Notes: generated from the sequence alone by a model not told the origin. Shown: positions 34,135-45,683, numbered from the stretch's first letter. The stretch: DNA of 64,000 nucleotides from Pilatotrama ljubarskyi (GCA_022385805.1 MU277671.1:690808-754807), one strand, 5' to 3'. A program made the numbers and translations.

Positions 34135-36022
34135 GTTGTTCGATTTGAGGGATTCCTTTATGGACTCGACGGTATTCAGATCGATGATACCGGTGCTATG
34201 GGAATGCGAGAAAGGATCCGCCTATTTTCGGTTTGAGGAACGAGTCGTCAACTGAAAAGAGTGAGTTAAGCCCAGTAGGTTTGCCTGATGAGTTGCACAA
34301 GAGAGATTAGGTGCGGCAGACTGAGAAGAGGTGGTAGTAATAACGATGCTTTGTGAGATACTCCGCTTGATCAGTACTACAAACTTCGGGGCCGCGGACC
34401 CACCACGGAGCCCGGGGACCGCCGAGTGGGCCGGCCGGCCGGCCGAGTTACATACACAGCTGTGCCCGCCTCCGAATTCGTGACCACCTTCCTCGAGACT
34501 TAGACTAGACTCAGTGTGCTCCTCCTCTCCCCACCGAGAGATAGTTAGGCTATGCACGTTGACAAGCCTTGCGCACTCAAGCATTGGACTTAGCGATACT
34601 CGTATACCCCTGGTACGTGTATGCTGAGAATGTTCTTGCTTGATAAGTGTCCTCTGACCGGCGCTGCCGAATAGGTAGTACATCCTGCGCGTGAGCCTCC
34701 GGGGGGTGCACATGAAAACCATCGACAAGGAATGACGGCTTTTAGCGCTTCCAATATTGATCTGCGTACGGTATTTCTTGGCGACCGAGAGCACTGGGGT
34801 TCTGCAATCACCGCACGAGCTACGTATGCGCGGCCAGCCATCATGCATCAGCGCGCGAGCCAGGCCAAGAGCTCAATGCGGGGCAGCAACTACCCTTCGT
34901 TCTATGCGTGCCGCTCTGCCGCTTTACTCAGTGCGAGAAGCTATCTCACGATTTTTGAAGTTACGCCGGATCGTACTGTGGCGGCCTGCGGTTCAACGTA
35001 ACACGGCTCCATGAAGGCCCGGGCTGCTTGCGGGCCTACCGCTCGTTGTCGACGAGCATCTGGCCAGGGAAAAGGTCTCATGTATGCATTGCTCGCTCTA
35101 CGATCGCGTTGCCGCGTATGCATAGCGGCCATCGTTCGTCCGTAACTTTACATGGGAGCCTACCCGCCAAGTAAGTCGTTATGTGTGCTATGTCGGACTC
35201 GCCTCTACCTATCTGACGGCATCTACCGACGTGGTCCGGTATTTCATTGGAGTGGACCAGGAGAACCGTCATCATCAGCCCACTCTCACAGATGCCTGCA
35301 TCTGATCATGTGCGGTTTAGCGCTCCTAGTCAATCTCAAGGCAGGAACCTCAATTACTCTTAGACCTCAGGTAGAAGTGCGTTTGGCCAACTCCAACCCG
35401 CCTTATCACGGGAAGCCTCATGGCCATTGGCCTGCTCCTCAGAGAAAAGCCAGAGTGTTTATGCTGAGGTAGCTCTTCCCGCTCGTCTGCGCCAAATCCA
35501 AGTACCGAGACCCGGTCTCACGTCCAGAAGGTCTTTCTTCGTCGTGTGCCTGTGGTTCAACCGGGTGCACCAGCGAGACTGTAGATGCGCTACTCTCCGG
35601 CAAGGAGCGGTCATCAGAGCGAAACCCGCTACAAAATTGTGGACAGACATGCGACGAGGGCGTTGACGAGGATACGCGAGTGTAGGATCTTGGCTTGTTC
35701 GACGCCTCCACGGACAAGCGGACGAGTAACTGCGTGCGTCATCTCCAAAATTTTATTCATGCCGGGTCATCATGGATTGTTTCTGCGCTGTATTAGCAGA
35801 AGTATTCACTGTGATTCAACCGTAAGTTTGGACGTCCGAAGACGGAGGCCGTGGCCAATTGTGCTGCTTTTCCCTTCCCATCCCGACTTCCATGACTCTC
35901 AAGCTCTACGCCCGAACGACGAGAGCAAGTACGTCTATACGCCAAAGTCTCTTCCGAAGTACGTCAGCGGTCCCAGGACAGCGGCCAATCGCGGCCAAGT
36001 ATTTCTTGACCACCTAGACCTA
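34135..36022. other. Gene-poor region
   Basis: About 1.9 kb upstream of eIF4E up to a small transposon. No convincing exons: open frames here are short and lack conserved-looking composition. A GGCC-repeat run (about 34429-34444) is the only low-complexity tract noticed. It may contain decayed repeats that I cannot identify. Confidence 0.5.
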
Positions 36023-36663
36023 CTACCCCAGGCAGGGGTACGCAAAATGAGCAAAGCAGTATAAAACAGTGATTCCTCATGTAGGACAAGGCAGATAAAC
36101 TTGTGTATTTTTTGTAGTGTAGTGACCACTCGATTCTCGACTCTTGCAGACTTAGAGGGCGAAAGAACGAGGCGTTGGCCCATAAGACTTAGTTGAACAG
36201 CGGGGCATGCCACAAAGTGCAATGTTTCAGCGTGCTGATAGGCAGATCCCTCCTCGACAGGACAAGTACAGAAGTTATGCTTAAAGATGACATGTCCTGA
36301 AGCACAAACTGTGCTGTTCATGAGACCCGATTGGTGTGAAAGGGGTCTGGTGTGTTGTGCGCCGGATTCCCCATGTTTACACCGTGACGGATGTCGGCGC
36401 CACAGCTCTCGGATGCCTGCCAAAAGCGGGCGCTTCGAGTGACAGGCGTTATGCCGAGATTTTGCATTACCCTGCCCTCTGGTAGTCGTCCTCTCGGCAG
36501 TCCTCCGACACTTACCAAGGGCCCTCAAGAAATACCAAAAAATACTGGAAAGATGGGCCAGACGACATTACATCCACTGGCCAGTTTTCGTCCTGCAGGG
36601 AGACTGGCAGAGACCTCAGCAAACCGTCGACTGCATTCCTTTGCGTACCCCTGCCTGGGGTAG
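36023..36663. mobile_element. TIR element (MITE) with TA target duplication
   Basis: A perfect 24-bp inverted repeat begins CTACCCCAGGCAGGGG at 36023 and its inverse ends at 36663. TA flanks both ends (36021-36022 and 36664-36665). The 641-bp length, lack of a transposase frame and TA duplication indicate a non-autonomous element of the Tc1/mariner/pogo type. The TIR is itself partly palindromic (CCCCAGGCAGGGG). Confidence 0.78.
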
Positions 36664-37469
36664 TACAGTAGGCCTATTGCCGACACGAACGATTCAGAGT
36701 TCGAATGGGCCTCTGCGCAACATCCGTCATTGACCACGTTGAGGCGGCGTTGAGTCCGTTGAACTCTAGTTCACGCAGACGTGACCAAATCCTCGATCGT
36801 CCGCCTTAGCCTGGCTGCAGTCCTACTTCCTTGCCCGTTCTATGTCAGTACTTCCCAAGCGAGCGCGACCGCGTCGGAGGGACTAAACGTTGCGCCCTTG
36901 ATGTGCAAAATTTTCGGACGCCCAACGGAGTGATGTCCCTCGCTTCGACTTTCTAACCGAATGCAGCCCGGCCTCTTGGACTCGGGCTTGCCTTGTGGGG
37001 CGTGTGCCTCCGATGTATGTACATATAATTTTGAGGACGCGCCATGATGCAGCAGCACCGAGGACTATGCCGCGGTCGTCGGGAGCTGACGTTCCATCGG
37101 GCTCCTGACAATGTGGTTCATGTACGTACTGTTGTTCAGGGACGGGTGAACATACGTTTCGATCGGAGGTCCTGTTGCGCGTAGAACACTCCTCACACTC
37201 GGAGACCCCTTGGCTGCGTGCGGCTGCGTGTCATATGGTATTGGAACAGACAAGGAGTAATTTGAGAAATGCAGAATGCCTGATTCGTAGGCAGGCAAGA
37301 ACTGCGACGACGGCAAGAATATGGATCACTGTGGTCAGTGTAAACGAAAGATGAAGACATATATGTGGCGGACGATGCAGACACCCAGGACATTGCATGA
37401 TAAGGCGCCACGGCAAGCAGCCAAACCATCTCACGAGCGCGGGCAAGCGCGGGCTTGAAGATCATCTCA
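36664..37469. other. Gene-poor region with possible extra exon of the next gene
   Basis: Minus-strand positions 37065-37300 are open and protein-like (FLPAYESGILHFSNYSLSVP, IETYVHPSLNNSTYMNHIVR, ending PTTAA at TAG). They could be an additional 3' exon of the gene ending at 37470, reached from an alternative donor near its end. Otherwise nothing recognised. Confidence 0.35.
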
Positions 37470-38791
37470 CTAACGTGTCTCCTGCAAGTAGTTTGGTACC
37501 ACGTTGGGCACGGGACCCATGTCGACCGAAGGCCTCTTGTCCTGGAGAGACACTTGGCGCATTAGAACAGCATTCTGCAGATCCATGAACTATGATACAA
37601 GAGCAGAGGCGTCAGGGCCGGGTCAACAGACAGGCGCGGATATGCAGTACGGACCTTGCGCTCCTCTTCCTGCTTACGCTGGTTGAGCTTGCTGATGTCC
37701 TCCTGTTTGCGCACGAGCATGGTCTATGGGATGTCACAGTGAGCACGTGGATACTGACCAGTCGAGGTACGCGAGAAAAATAACTCACGCGAATGGAGCG
37801 GCTCTTGAGGCCGCGGTAAGACGAAACGCGCTCGAGCGGGAGCGGCTCGTGACCAACCAGCCGCAACTGCTCATGCATCCACTGGACGTACTCTTCGAGA
37901 CACTCGAGGTAGCACCGCTTCTTGTCGTGAGACGTGATAGTGTCCCTGTACGTCGCCGGATGCCCGTCAGCGAAATATGAAGCCGCCGATGACGAGCGAC
38001 CGTGATCTTACGGGTCAGTGATAGAGAATCCGACGTTGTCGGACACGGAGCGAAAGTACGCCTTGCGCTGATTGAGATTTTCCGGCTCGTCGACCTCGGC
38101 CTTTGATCGAGCGGCAGAGGAGCGGTTGGCAGGTTTAGCAGAAGGCTGGCCGGAAGACTCGCCATCGCTCCGCGCCCCGCGCTCGCGAGTGTTGAGATCG
38201 GTGAGAAGCTCGGAAGGGGTAGGGAAGAGGATCTGCGGGGCGTCTAGGTAGACGTCGAGGGGGTTTACTTGCCCGTCGATAAAAGGCTTCGACTCCTCAG
38301 GTGCGGCCATGCACTCCTGAGACGGGAAGGGCAAGTCGGCCCCATCCCCGAGACCAGACGTCAGGAGCGCAGAGTATCCTGAGACGGGGACGGGAGCGTG
38401 TAGCGGAATGCCGCCCTCTGCTGGCAGCCCCGCCGCGTGTTGGTAAGGAACGTACTCGTGGTCGGTGTACGGGTAGTTCAGGGACCATGGTGCGGTACCA
38501 TAGGCGAATGGCATTGTGTAGGTGTTCGCTGGCGGCGGGTCGGCGGCATAGGGAGCCTGATGGTATTCGGTCTGGGGTGAGGGTCAGCGAGCGAAGACAC
38601 CAGTCTGGGTGAGAGCGAACCTCGAAGGGCGGCGCGGATGCTTCGTACGGCTGCATGGTGTGAAAGCGGCGGGGAAAGCGACTGGAGTAGCCGCCTGGGT
38701 GTAGCGTGGAGACATATATAGATGGGGAGCTCGGGGTGTGGACGATCGACGGCGGAGGGGTCGGAGAAGGACGGCGGAGGGTCACTGGCAC
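37470..38791 (-). CDS. Uncharacterised basidiomycete protein, paralogue A
   Basis: Function unknown. The start at 38791 (MPVTLRRPSPTPPPSIVHTP) opens a Pro/Tyr-rich disordered half (YHQAPYAADPPPANTYT, FAYGTAPWSLNYPYTDHEY). The conserved core follows: NQRKAYFRSVSDNVGFSITD, CYLECLEEYVQWMHEQLRLV, PLPLERVSSYRGLKSRSIR. A charged coiled-coil-like tail comes next (RKQEDISKLNQRKQEEERK, FMDLQNAVLMRQVSLQDK). The core matches the head-to-head neighbour at 40342 (YxxxLExxVxxxHEQL...PxPxxxxxxYRGLxS). Both genes have a phase-0 intron right after the YRGL block and another shortly before it. There are six exons ending at TAG 37470; a further exon (37065-37300) is possible. The Pro-rich N-terminus plus helical core suggests a nuclear regulator, but no known DNA-binding motif is visible. 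Confidence 0.7.
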
Positions 38792-40341
38792 TGGGAAGAG
38801 AAAGAGTGAGATCTGCCGGGCATCTGAGATGTGGCGTTAAGGTTGTTCGAGCGAAGCTGCGATTGGAGATTCGGGGTGCCCGTCAGGCCGGAGTGCCCGT
38901 CTGGCCGTCTTCGGTTACGCTCGGCCGCACTCCGCTGCGGAGGGCTTCCCTGCACAGAACGACCTCATCACTTACGCCGCTTTCGTCGTACTCTCGCCGC
39001 CCTGTACCGAGGGTGCCGCATGCCAGGAGCCGCGCTCTTTATCCTCCCGCCGGGCACGCCACGCTTACGTGTGTCAGGGCATCGTGGTGAGCCGAAGGCA
39101 GCCGCTCTGCTGCACTGTACTCGGAGAGTAGCCCACCGCGGCGACTGCGCAGACATCAGGGAGGATGTCAGGACGGCACATGCGCGTGTTCCAGATTCAA
39201 CCGGGCCACCTTTCAAACCCGTCCGAGCCTGTGTTACATGAATCATCAGGTGAAGACCATGGCACCCCGTATGCGTCTGCAGCACTTGCCTGCAGAGAGA
39301 ATACCAGCTCAATACTCCTTCATTCGTAGACCTATATTGCAGCGACGCTACACGATGCTGCATTAATCAAAATTCGCGCAGGTCATTGAAGAGCAGCCGC
39401 AAGAATGCGACCGAACTCGGCGTTTCCGTCTCCCAAAGCGCAGTATGGTGTGCTTCGAGTCCGAGGGGAGCGTGCGACAATGGTATTCATTGGGCAGCAT
39501 TCAGCTAAGTGAGCCGCTTTGGGGAGTTCACGACCGTGCTGGAGCAGAGGGCAGCCGAGGTGAGCATCGAGCTCCGAACTGCCGAATCGTCCGAATATGT
39601 GCAGGGCATACGACTATAGAGAAAGTGCATGTGGACGATGACCGGAAGAACATGGCAGGACGCGCCGCGGAGATGACGGAGCGAACGCCAAATTGATCTC
39701 AGCCATCTGTCTGAGTAGTCTGTTTCCCACTCCGACTGAACCGCGTCTCCCTCGATACTAATTGCCCCGATTGACATTAGCCAGTGTTTTGGCCGGATGC
39801 AGAGCACCCAGAGCCACCCACAAACGTCCGCGTCAAGGTTGGCAGCCCATCGCTATCCAAGCATGTGCGGGACTTGCAATACGCATGGTCGTCGACACGG
39901 GGCTCGGGACGTCGCAGGCCGGGACTGTTCTCGTAACCGAGAGGTACGTGTCTGAGAGAGGAAATGGAGTAGCCGCACGGGCTCTGGATAGGATTATGGA
40001 GGTATGTCAAGCTGTCGACCGCACGGCATTGTGCGGACGACAATGTACGGCGAGGGGCGAAGCCTGTTTCCCGAACAGAATGGTGCGATCCGTGCGTTAC
40101 CTGGGGGCACCGATCGTACGGGCCCGCACCACAGCGTTCCATCCAGAAGGTGAGTGTAGAGTTTGACAGCACAGATCGCCGCTCATTTCACGCAGAATCT
40201 GCTCCCTACGCATCCTCGGTCACTTTGATCTAATGGTGCCCGCGTCGGCGCACTTGTTATAAACGCCTCCATGCGTCTCCACCTCCGACATCCCGCTCCC
40301 CGCCGCTTGCTATTCATTCTCCATACCTCCTCTCGTCCCCA
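38792..40341. other. Divergent intergenic region between paralogues A and B
   Basis: About 1.55 kb between two head-to-head start codons, unusually long for this window. No exon, RNA gene or repeat recognised; presumably regulatory. Confidence 0.5.
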
Positions 40342-41282
40342 ATGGCCACATACGCCGCACAGCCCCTCGAATATCCAGAGTACTACGCCCAGGATCGTCC
40401 CACCGAGGGCATGGACTCGCCTCTCGCCATGGACCCTCCCTTTGCGGGGCCGCTGCTTGCTTCTCGGCCGCCCCTGCAGGTTTCGACCGTTGACCATACT
40501 TCCGCCTATCAAGTCGCTGGCGAATATCTCGTACGGGACTTCTTCACGCCCTCTCCGACATCCAGCGCGACCTCCGATCGCACTTCGCCATCTCTGTCAT
40601 TCAACCAGGAGACCGCGGTGCCTACCACACCGCTTCCCTCCACAGCTCCCTCTCGGAGAGAAGCCCGGCGACGCAGCATAGCGTCTTCGTCGGCCGACGA
40701 GGGCTTGGTCGTCAGAGGTTCCATCGCGCACCCGTACGCGCGGCTGTACAGCAAGAAGCACGGCGCTGGCAAACGCAGGAAGATGTGGAACCACGCCCTC
40801 GAGAAGATGCTCTTCACGCCGCAGGAGATGTAAGTCGCTTGGCCTCATTGCACCGCGCCCGCGTCTCACCTCAGCCATCCGCTCCCAGATCTACCATGGG
40901 CGCTCCCCATCGGCGGACGATATATACGGCTAGTCTAGAGGCTCACGTCGACCGCCTCCACGAGCAGCTATTGAGCCTCTCGTTATTTCCCGTCCCGTTC
41001 GATAAGCTGGAGCCCTACCGCGGTCTCAATTCAAAAACGGCGAAGGTCGGTATCTCTGTAGCCTTCCGTGAATGAATTCTCCTCACAATGTTTGCAGAGC
41101 ATGGTCTCCGGACTGCACCACGACGCTTCGGAGCTCAAGCTCAAGATTCTCGAGCTAGAACGAGCGGTGAGCACCGGTCTCGTAATCGCCGTCGTCCCTG
41201 TGCTGACTCGTTCGACTTCCAGAACCGCAATCTTGAGGAAAGCCTCAACGTGCCCTCCATGTCATACAGATCATGTCTCTGA
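40342..41282 (+). CDS. Uncharacterised basidiomycete protein, paralogue B
   Basis: Function unknown; paralogue of the gene at 37470. The start at 40342 (MATYAAQPLEYPEYYAQDRP) gives a Pro/Ser-rich N-terminal half. A basic segment follows (KKHGAGKRRKMWNHALEKML), then, across an intron (GTAAGT..CCCAG), STMGAPHRRTIYTASLEAHV, DRLHEQLLSLSLFPVPFDKL and EPYRGLNSKTAK. A phase-0 intron then leads to SMVSGLHHDASELKLKILEL and the final exon NRNLEESLNVPSMSYRSCL. I remember similar unannotated proteins in Polyporales but no Pfam family. The KRRK-containing basic region followed by a helix and a coiled-coil-like tail superficially recalls transcription regulators; this is inference only. Confidence 0.72.
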
Positions 41283-41725
41283 CTCACTTTGCTCCGTGCC
41301 TTTTACCGCCCTGGCTTTGCTTCGTGATGCTGTCGTCTTTCTTTCGTTTCCTGCCCTGGTGGTTGCTCGGTGCCCTGCTCGTGTCATGGTACGGGTTTTC
41401 GACTGCCAAGCTTAGCCCCGATATACTATTTTGTTGTATAAGTACTCTCAAACTATATGCAGTTGAATAGTTCGTCCAGTATCTCAGTCGAATCATGCCA
41501 GAGCGACTCGGAAGTTCGCCTTGTGAGCGCCGGAAGCACGGGACGACGTCCGAAGCGCCCCCTAGACGCCTGTGGGCGTGTGGCGGCGTCGGGCGTCCTC
41601 ACCCTGGACTCCGACTCTGACCCACACCTTGCGCGCCGTGCACAACGCCCATCTACCACTCAGACTTCTACCCTGCTTCATCTTTGCTGCCCTCCCTCAC
41701 GCACCGGCCAGAGAACTCACTCGCC

Positions 41726-42522
41726 ATGGACAAAACCGATCTGGAGACATACCAAGTGCAGCTCTCGCAAGTTGAACTCGCCCTCTCCGCCGATCCCGAG
41801 AACAACGAGCTCATCTCCCTCCGCTCAGAGCTCAAGGAGCTCATCGAGCTAACACAGGCTGCGATCGCCCAGCAGGAGACCGCCGCGTCCTCGTCCAAGG
41901 CTGAGGGGTCCAAGAAGTCCGCGGCTGCTACCGCGTCCTCGTCCCGCGTCTGGGCCGCGGGCGACGAGTGTCTCGCGAAGTACTCTGGGGACGGGCAGTG
42001 GTATCCTGCGCGCATCGCGTCCGTGGGCGGGTCGGCAGACAACCGCGTGTACAGCATCGTGTTCAAGGGCTACAACGACACGGAGCTCGCGAACTCGGCC
42101 CAGATCAAGCCGCTCCCTCCCAACTATCAGGGCCCCGCGCCGTCGGCGTCCAACAAGCGCAAGCTGTCCAAGGCGGAGGAGGAGGAGCGCGAGAAGAAAA
42201 AGAAGAAGAACGAGAAGAAGCTTGAGGCCAAGGCGGCGAAGGCGAAGGAGCAGCAGGAAAAGCAGCATTCGTGGCAGAAGTTTGCGAAGAAGTCAGAGAA
42301 GAAGGGCATCCACATAGCGGGCGTGACGGGGACGAGCATTTTCAAGACACCAGACAATCCTCTGGGCAAAGGTGCGCTGGCGTTCTCTCTTTTGCGGGTA
42401 CAATCTAATCGTTACCGCCTATCGCTTTCGCAGTGGGCGTGACTGGGAGCGGAAAGGGCATGACGGGAGTAGCCCCTCGAACCAAACACAAGTTCGAGAT
42501 CACCGACGACCCCAATGCTTGA
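41726..42522 (+). CDS. SPF30/SMNDC1 splicing factor (Tudor domain)
   Basis: This is a homologue of SPF30 (survival motor neuron domain-containing 1), needed for U4/U6.U5 tri-snRNP joining the spliceosome. The N-terminal helix (DLETYQVQLSQVELALSADP, ELISLRSELKELIELTQAA) precedes the Tudor/SMN domain: RVWAAGDECLAKYSGDGQWY, PARIASVGGSADNRVYSIVF, KGYNDTELANSAQIKPLP. A Lys/Glu coiled coil follows (KAEEEEREKKKKKNEKKLEA), then the conserved SWQKFAKKSEKKGIHIAGV, SIFKTPDNPLGKVGVTGSGK and MTGVAPRTKHKF. One intron interrupts the last part (DNPLGK/VGVTGSG). The start at 41726 (MDKTDLETYQ) is preferred; an in-frame ATG at 41684 would add 14 residues. The Tudor domain would bind symmetric dimethylarginine on Sm proteins. 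Confidence 0.88.
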
Positions 42523-43651
42523 AGACCTCACCTGTAAGTAGCCCTCGCCATGTCCGCTCGCATCTGTATTGAAGTTCCTCCTAGCTGCTTCGTATCCGTT
42601 GTTCTGTCTAATGCGCCACTGTTGTACAACTCTGATGACCTATTCTCTGCATATTGTGGGCGAAGCGCGGACCCGCTTGCGGAAGAATGCCAGAAGAGCA
42701 AAGCGAGAACGGCAGCATGGCTGCAAAATTCAAGTTATGGCCTACATCTTCGTCCGAAGTTCGTATCCCCCGAGTCTGACGACCATGCGCTTTGGCTCCC
42801 TAAGAACAGATGCGATCCCTTCCCCGCGTCTCGTGCGTCGGGCGATTGCGTCGTGTGGTGGCGCGGTCGTACGTACGAAGTGCTCTCGTATTCCGTCCCA
42901 TTCTAATGCGAACGTCTATGCACAACGACGACCGCATAGTCGACGTCTACATGGGGATTCTAGCATCTGAGCAAGTAAGAATATGAGCTGATGCCCCTCG
43001 CTCACACTGAGTAGGCGCACTTCTATAGTCTGCGTGCACGATGCAGGCTTCTATCTGGCACGTCAATCCAAAGTCTCTTCTCTTCTGGACGCGTTCGGGG
43101 CCTCGCTCGTGCGCGCCCGGTACGTATTACGTGCAACCGCTCACAATTAATGAGATGCACAGCGCGGTATCGTGACATGGTATATCGACCTGCGGCGCCG
43201 CAGGAGCACGGGGAGTCCGCCACACGACCATGCCGACAAGCCGGCCGCGGAGATGCTGGAGTGGGAGCCCGTTGGTCCAACGATCGGATTCTGAACGTCG
43301 ACTCTGGCCGACATGGTTCGATGGCTACCCAAGTCGGGCCATTTGACGCGTCGCCCTCGTCCGGCGACCTTCCATGCCTCCTTTGGGTTCCTGCCCGAGC
43401 AAGTAAGTCCCTTCCCGATTCCAGCGTAGGAAATGTTACCCCGCAGACCCGCTCGTTCGGTTGCCATTCATCGTCACCGACTTCCGGCTCGAGGGTGCAA
43501 GTCCGGCTTGCCCCGGTATCCTGGCAGATTCAGGAAATAGCAAGCAAGCTGCCTAGACTCCCGCGTATGCAGTAGCACGCGCAGCTCGACATATAGAACC
43601 AAGTGAGCCGTGTTGCGGGGTGGCGACGTACAATCTGCTCGGCCCGGTTTA
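42523..43651. other. Region with coding-like pieces but no resolved gene
   Basis: About 1.1 kb with scattered plus-strand open segments bounded by plausible splice sites. One encodes DRIVDVYMGILASEQ (ending at a GTAAGA donor near 42976). Another encodes VCVHDAGFYLARQSKVSSLL near 43028-43120, and a third ends EMLEWEPVGPTIGF near 43291. The frames do not join cleanly and more than one frame is open, so I could not build one protein. It could be a small gene or a decayed one. Confidence 0.3.
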
Positions 43652-44350
43652 CTGTACCATTTCGACCCCATGTTCAGGTCACAGGTCACAAGGGGGTCTG
43701 AACTTGGGGTGTCACAGGTCACAAGAGCATCTGAACTTTCGCGTCCCGAGATGTCACAAATCGGTTTTCCGCTCTTTCCAGGGCGTTTCCGGCTCTGAAA
43801 ATGCGATTTTTGCGCTCCTACAACCAATCTCCATCATTCCATGCACTCAGAACAAAATTTCATGAAGAATTGGCGCTATGGTGGATCACATCTAGCGGGT
43901 AGGTTAGACGCCCTGTCTTCGCCAAAGACGGCCGTGCCAGGCGGGTCTTTGTTGCCCCAAACATGTTCGGAGCATTCTCTCATAGCATTTGGCTTGATAC
44001 CAGCCCTTAGTAGGCGATTAGAGAACTTCGACATGCCTTTGATGACAGAGTTTTCATCTCAGCCGGAGCGTGGGAGAGACCTGACCCTACATTAGGGTTA
44101 CGAAACCGACGCATGTCCGTGAACTTCACGGTCAATCCGGTAGGTCACACACACTTGGGGCTGGCGCCCCGGCGGGAGCTGCGCGCCTACGGCGCGCTTA
44201 GGTGTCCCACTGAACATCCATGCGGTCACACCCACCCGTGAACAGATGTTCAGGCCTGGTCACAAGTCACAGGAGGGTCTGAACATCTGCGTCCGTAGTT
44301 CACCCATGTCACAGGTCACACCCGGTGAACATGTGGTCGAAATGGTACAG
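43652..44350. mobile_element. TIR element with internal GGTCACA repeats
   Basis: Terminal inverted repeats of 25 bp with one mismatch start CTGTACCATTTCGACC (43652-43676 and inverse 44326-44350). TA is present on both flanks (43650-43651 and 44351-44352), as in Tc1/mariner-like insertions. Inside each end are repeated blocks GGTCACA/TGTCACAGGTCACA followed by a TCTGAAC motif. These occur at about 43678-43705, 43711-43737, 44252-44284 and 44306-44330, like transposase-binding subterminal repeats. The element is 699 bp with no transposase frame, so non-autonomous. Confidence 0.78.
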
Positions 44351-45683
44351 TACCATGGACCAACAGGTAGGTGGCGATCTCGGTCCCTTGGGAAAGCGCT
44401 GACGGATCTGAAGATCTTGTTCGGTTAGCCAGATTCCTTGAAGGGCTCTGAAATCTGCTGTGGCTGGCTCAATCTACCGACAGAAGATCAATATGCGACT
44501 CCAGTAAGGGACTCGGAGCTGGCTCTCGATCGGCGGTCGACATAACTGCGCCTATCGTCATGGCCTGGGCTCGTCCACGCCGGCTTCCCCGTGGCTGTCT
44601 CCAACCTGCCCTCCTCGTACTTTGGGGTGCTCGCGATCGTCCCAGGGATCTCTGGCTGGGCAGGCACGAAGATCGACCAGCTCTGTGCTCACTTCAGAGT
44701 CAAACCACCAGCTAGCATCGCCCGAATTCGAATTCTGCACAGAAATTCAATTCCAGCCTTCACCGTGCCTATTCGTATCTTCACCAGGATCGCCTTTGGA
44801 GCGTCACTCGATCGGCCCCGTGATTGACCACCGTTGATACCAGACAAGTAGACCACACCCACGACCTCCGGCGCATGCTCCCCCGACTGTCCTTCCCATG
44901 CCAGTACTCATGCCACGGCGCAACTCCGGTTCTCCGGAATGATGGCGTTTACGGAGATACTGCCGCGAGCCCTCCGACGGGAGAGGGGAACCCGCTCGCT
45001 GCTTGCACCGACTCATTTACCACTTCGTTGCCCCAACCAAGGCATCCGCGACCAGATTGGACGCGGGCATGCGCTCTCCCGGAGCGGTGACATTCGGTGA
45101 CGCCTGCGAACCACCTCGTCACGGATATGATCATATTGACCCTCTGATTAGCAGGGCCATTTCCCTCACCGCGAGGCGCTCGGAGCGAGCCAATTGACGG
45201 TGTCCGGCGGACGCCGTACACTATGCTCGCTCTGGTCATTCTGTCATGTATCTTCCGTGTGGGAGATTCAATGTCCGTGCTGGTTGCGAACTTGCGTGTG
45301 GGTTCGGAAGCGACGTCCACGTCTCGCAGGCCACCGTGCACCATGCGTCCAGCTCCGTCCCAGCGGACTGACAGCTGCGGCGTCCTGGTCCTTCGAGAAC
45401 TTATGTGGATGATGCTTTGGACAAGATGGTGCGCATGCTTCCCTGGAGATTCGTTCGTCACATCTGGGAGGCCGGAAGATCTTTGGGTCGAAAAGAAGGC
45501 ATGGTTCGATCGCGAACACTGCTCCCCGCGAATGGGAGTACAGGCATGGCTCTTGTGACCGGCTCTTCACATGGTCAAGCCACCGACGAGTGTGACGAGT
45601 ATAGAAGATCCCGACAACTAGGCTACAACAGACATCGGACGCACGCGTAATGTACCAACAGATATCCGCGTACGTAGTGCCAT
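44351..45683. other. Gene-poor region upstream of the RIO2 3' end
   Basis: About 1.3 kb. Several open frames exist, including a plus-strand segment after a TGACAG acceptor near 45373 (TYVDDALDKMVRMLPWRFVR). None could be assembled into a gene or matched to a family. It may be remnants of a decayed gene. Confidence 0.35.

Noticed and set aside
34429..34444. GGCC-repeat run as a possible regulatory site
   Set aside because: Simple low-complexity tract in a CG-rich stretch; no associated gene or repeat structure.
35935..36528. 197-codon minus-strand open frame
   Set aside because: It runs across the left TIR of the small transposon at 36023, has no conserved-looking motif, and overlaps sequence with no splice logic; judged a chance frame.
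44949..45461. 170-codon minus-strand open frame in the gene-poor region
   Set aside because: Composition is Arg/Ser-rich out-of-frame-like, no family resemblance, and plus-strand frames are equally open.
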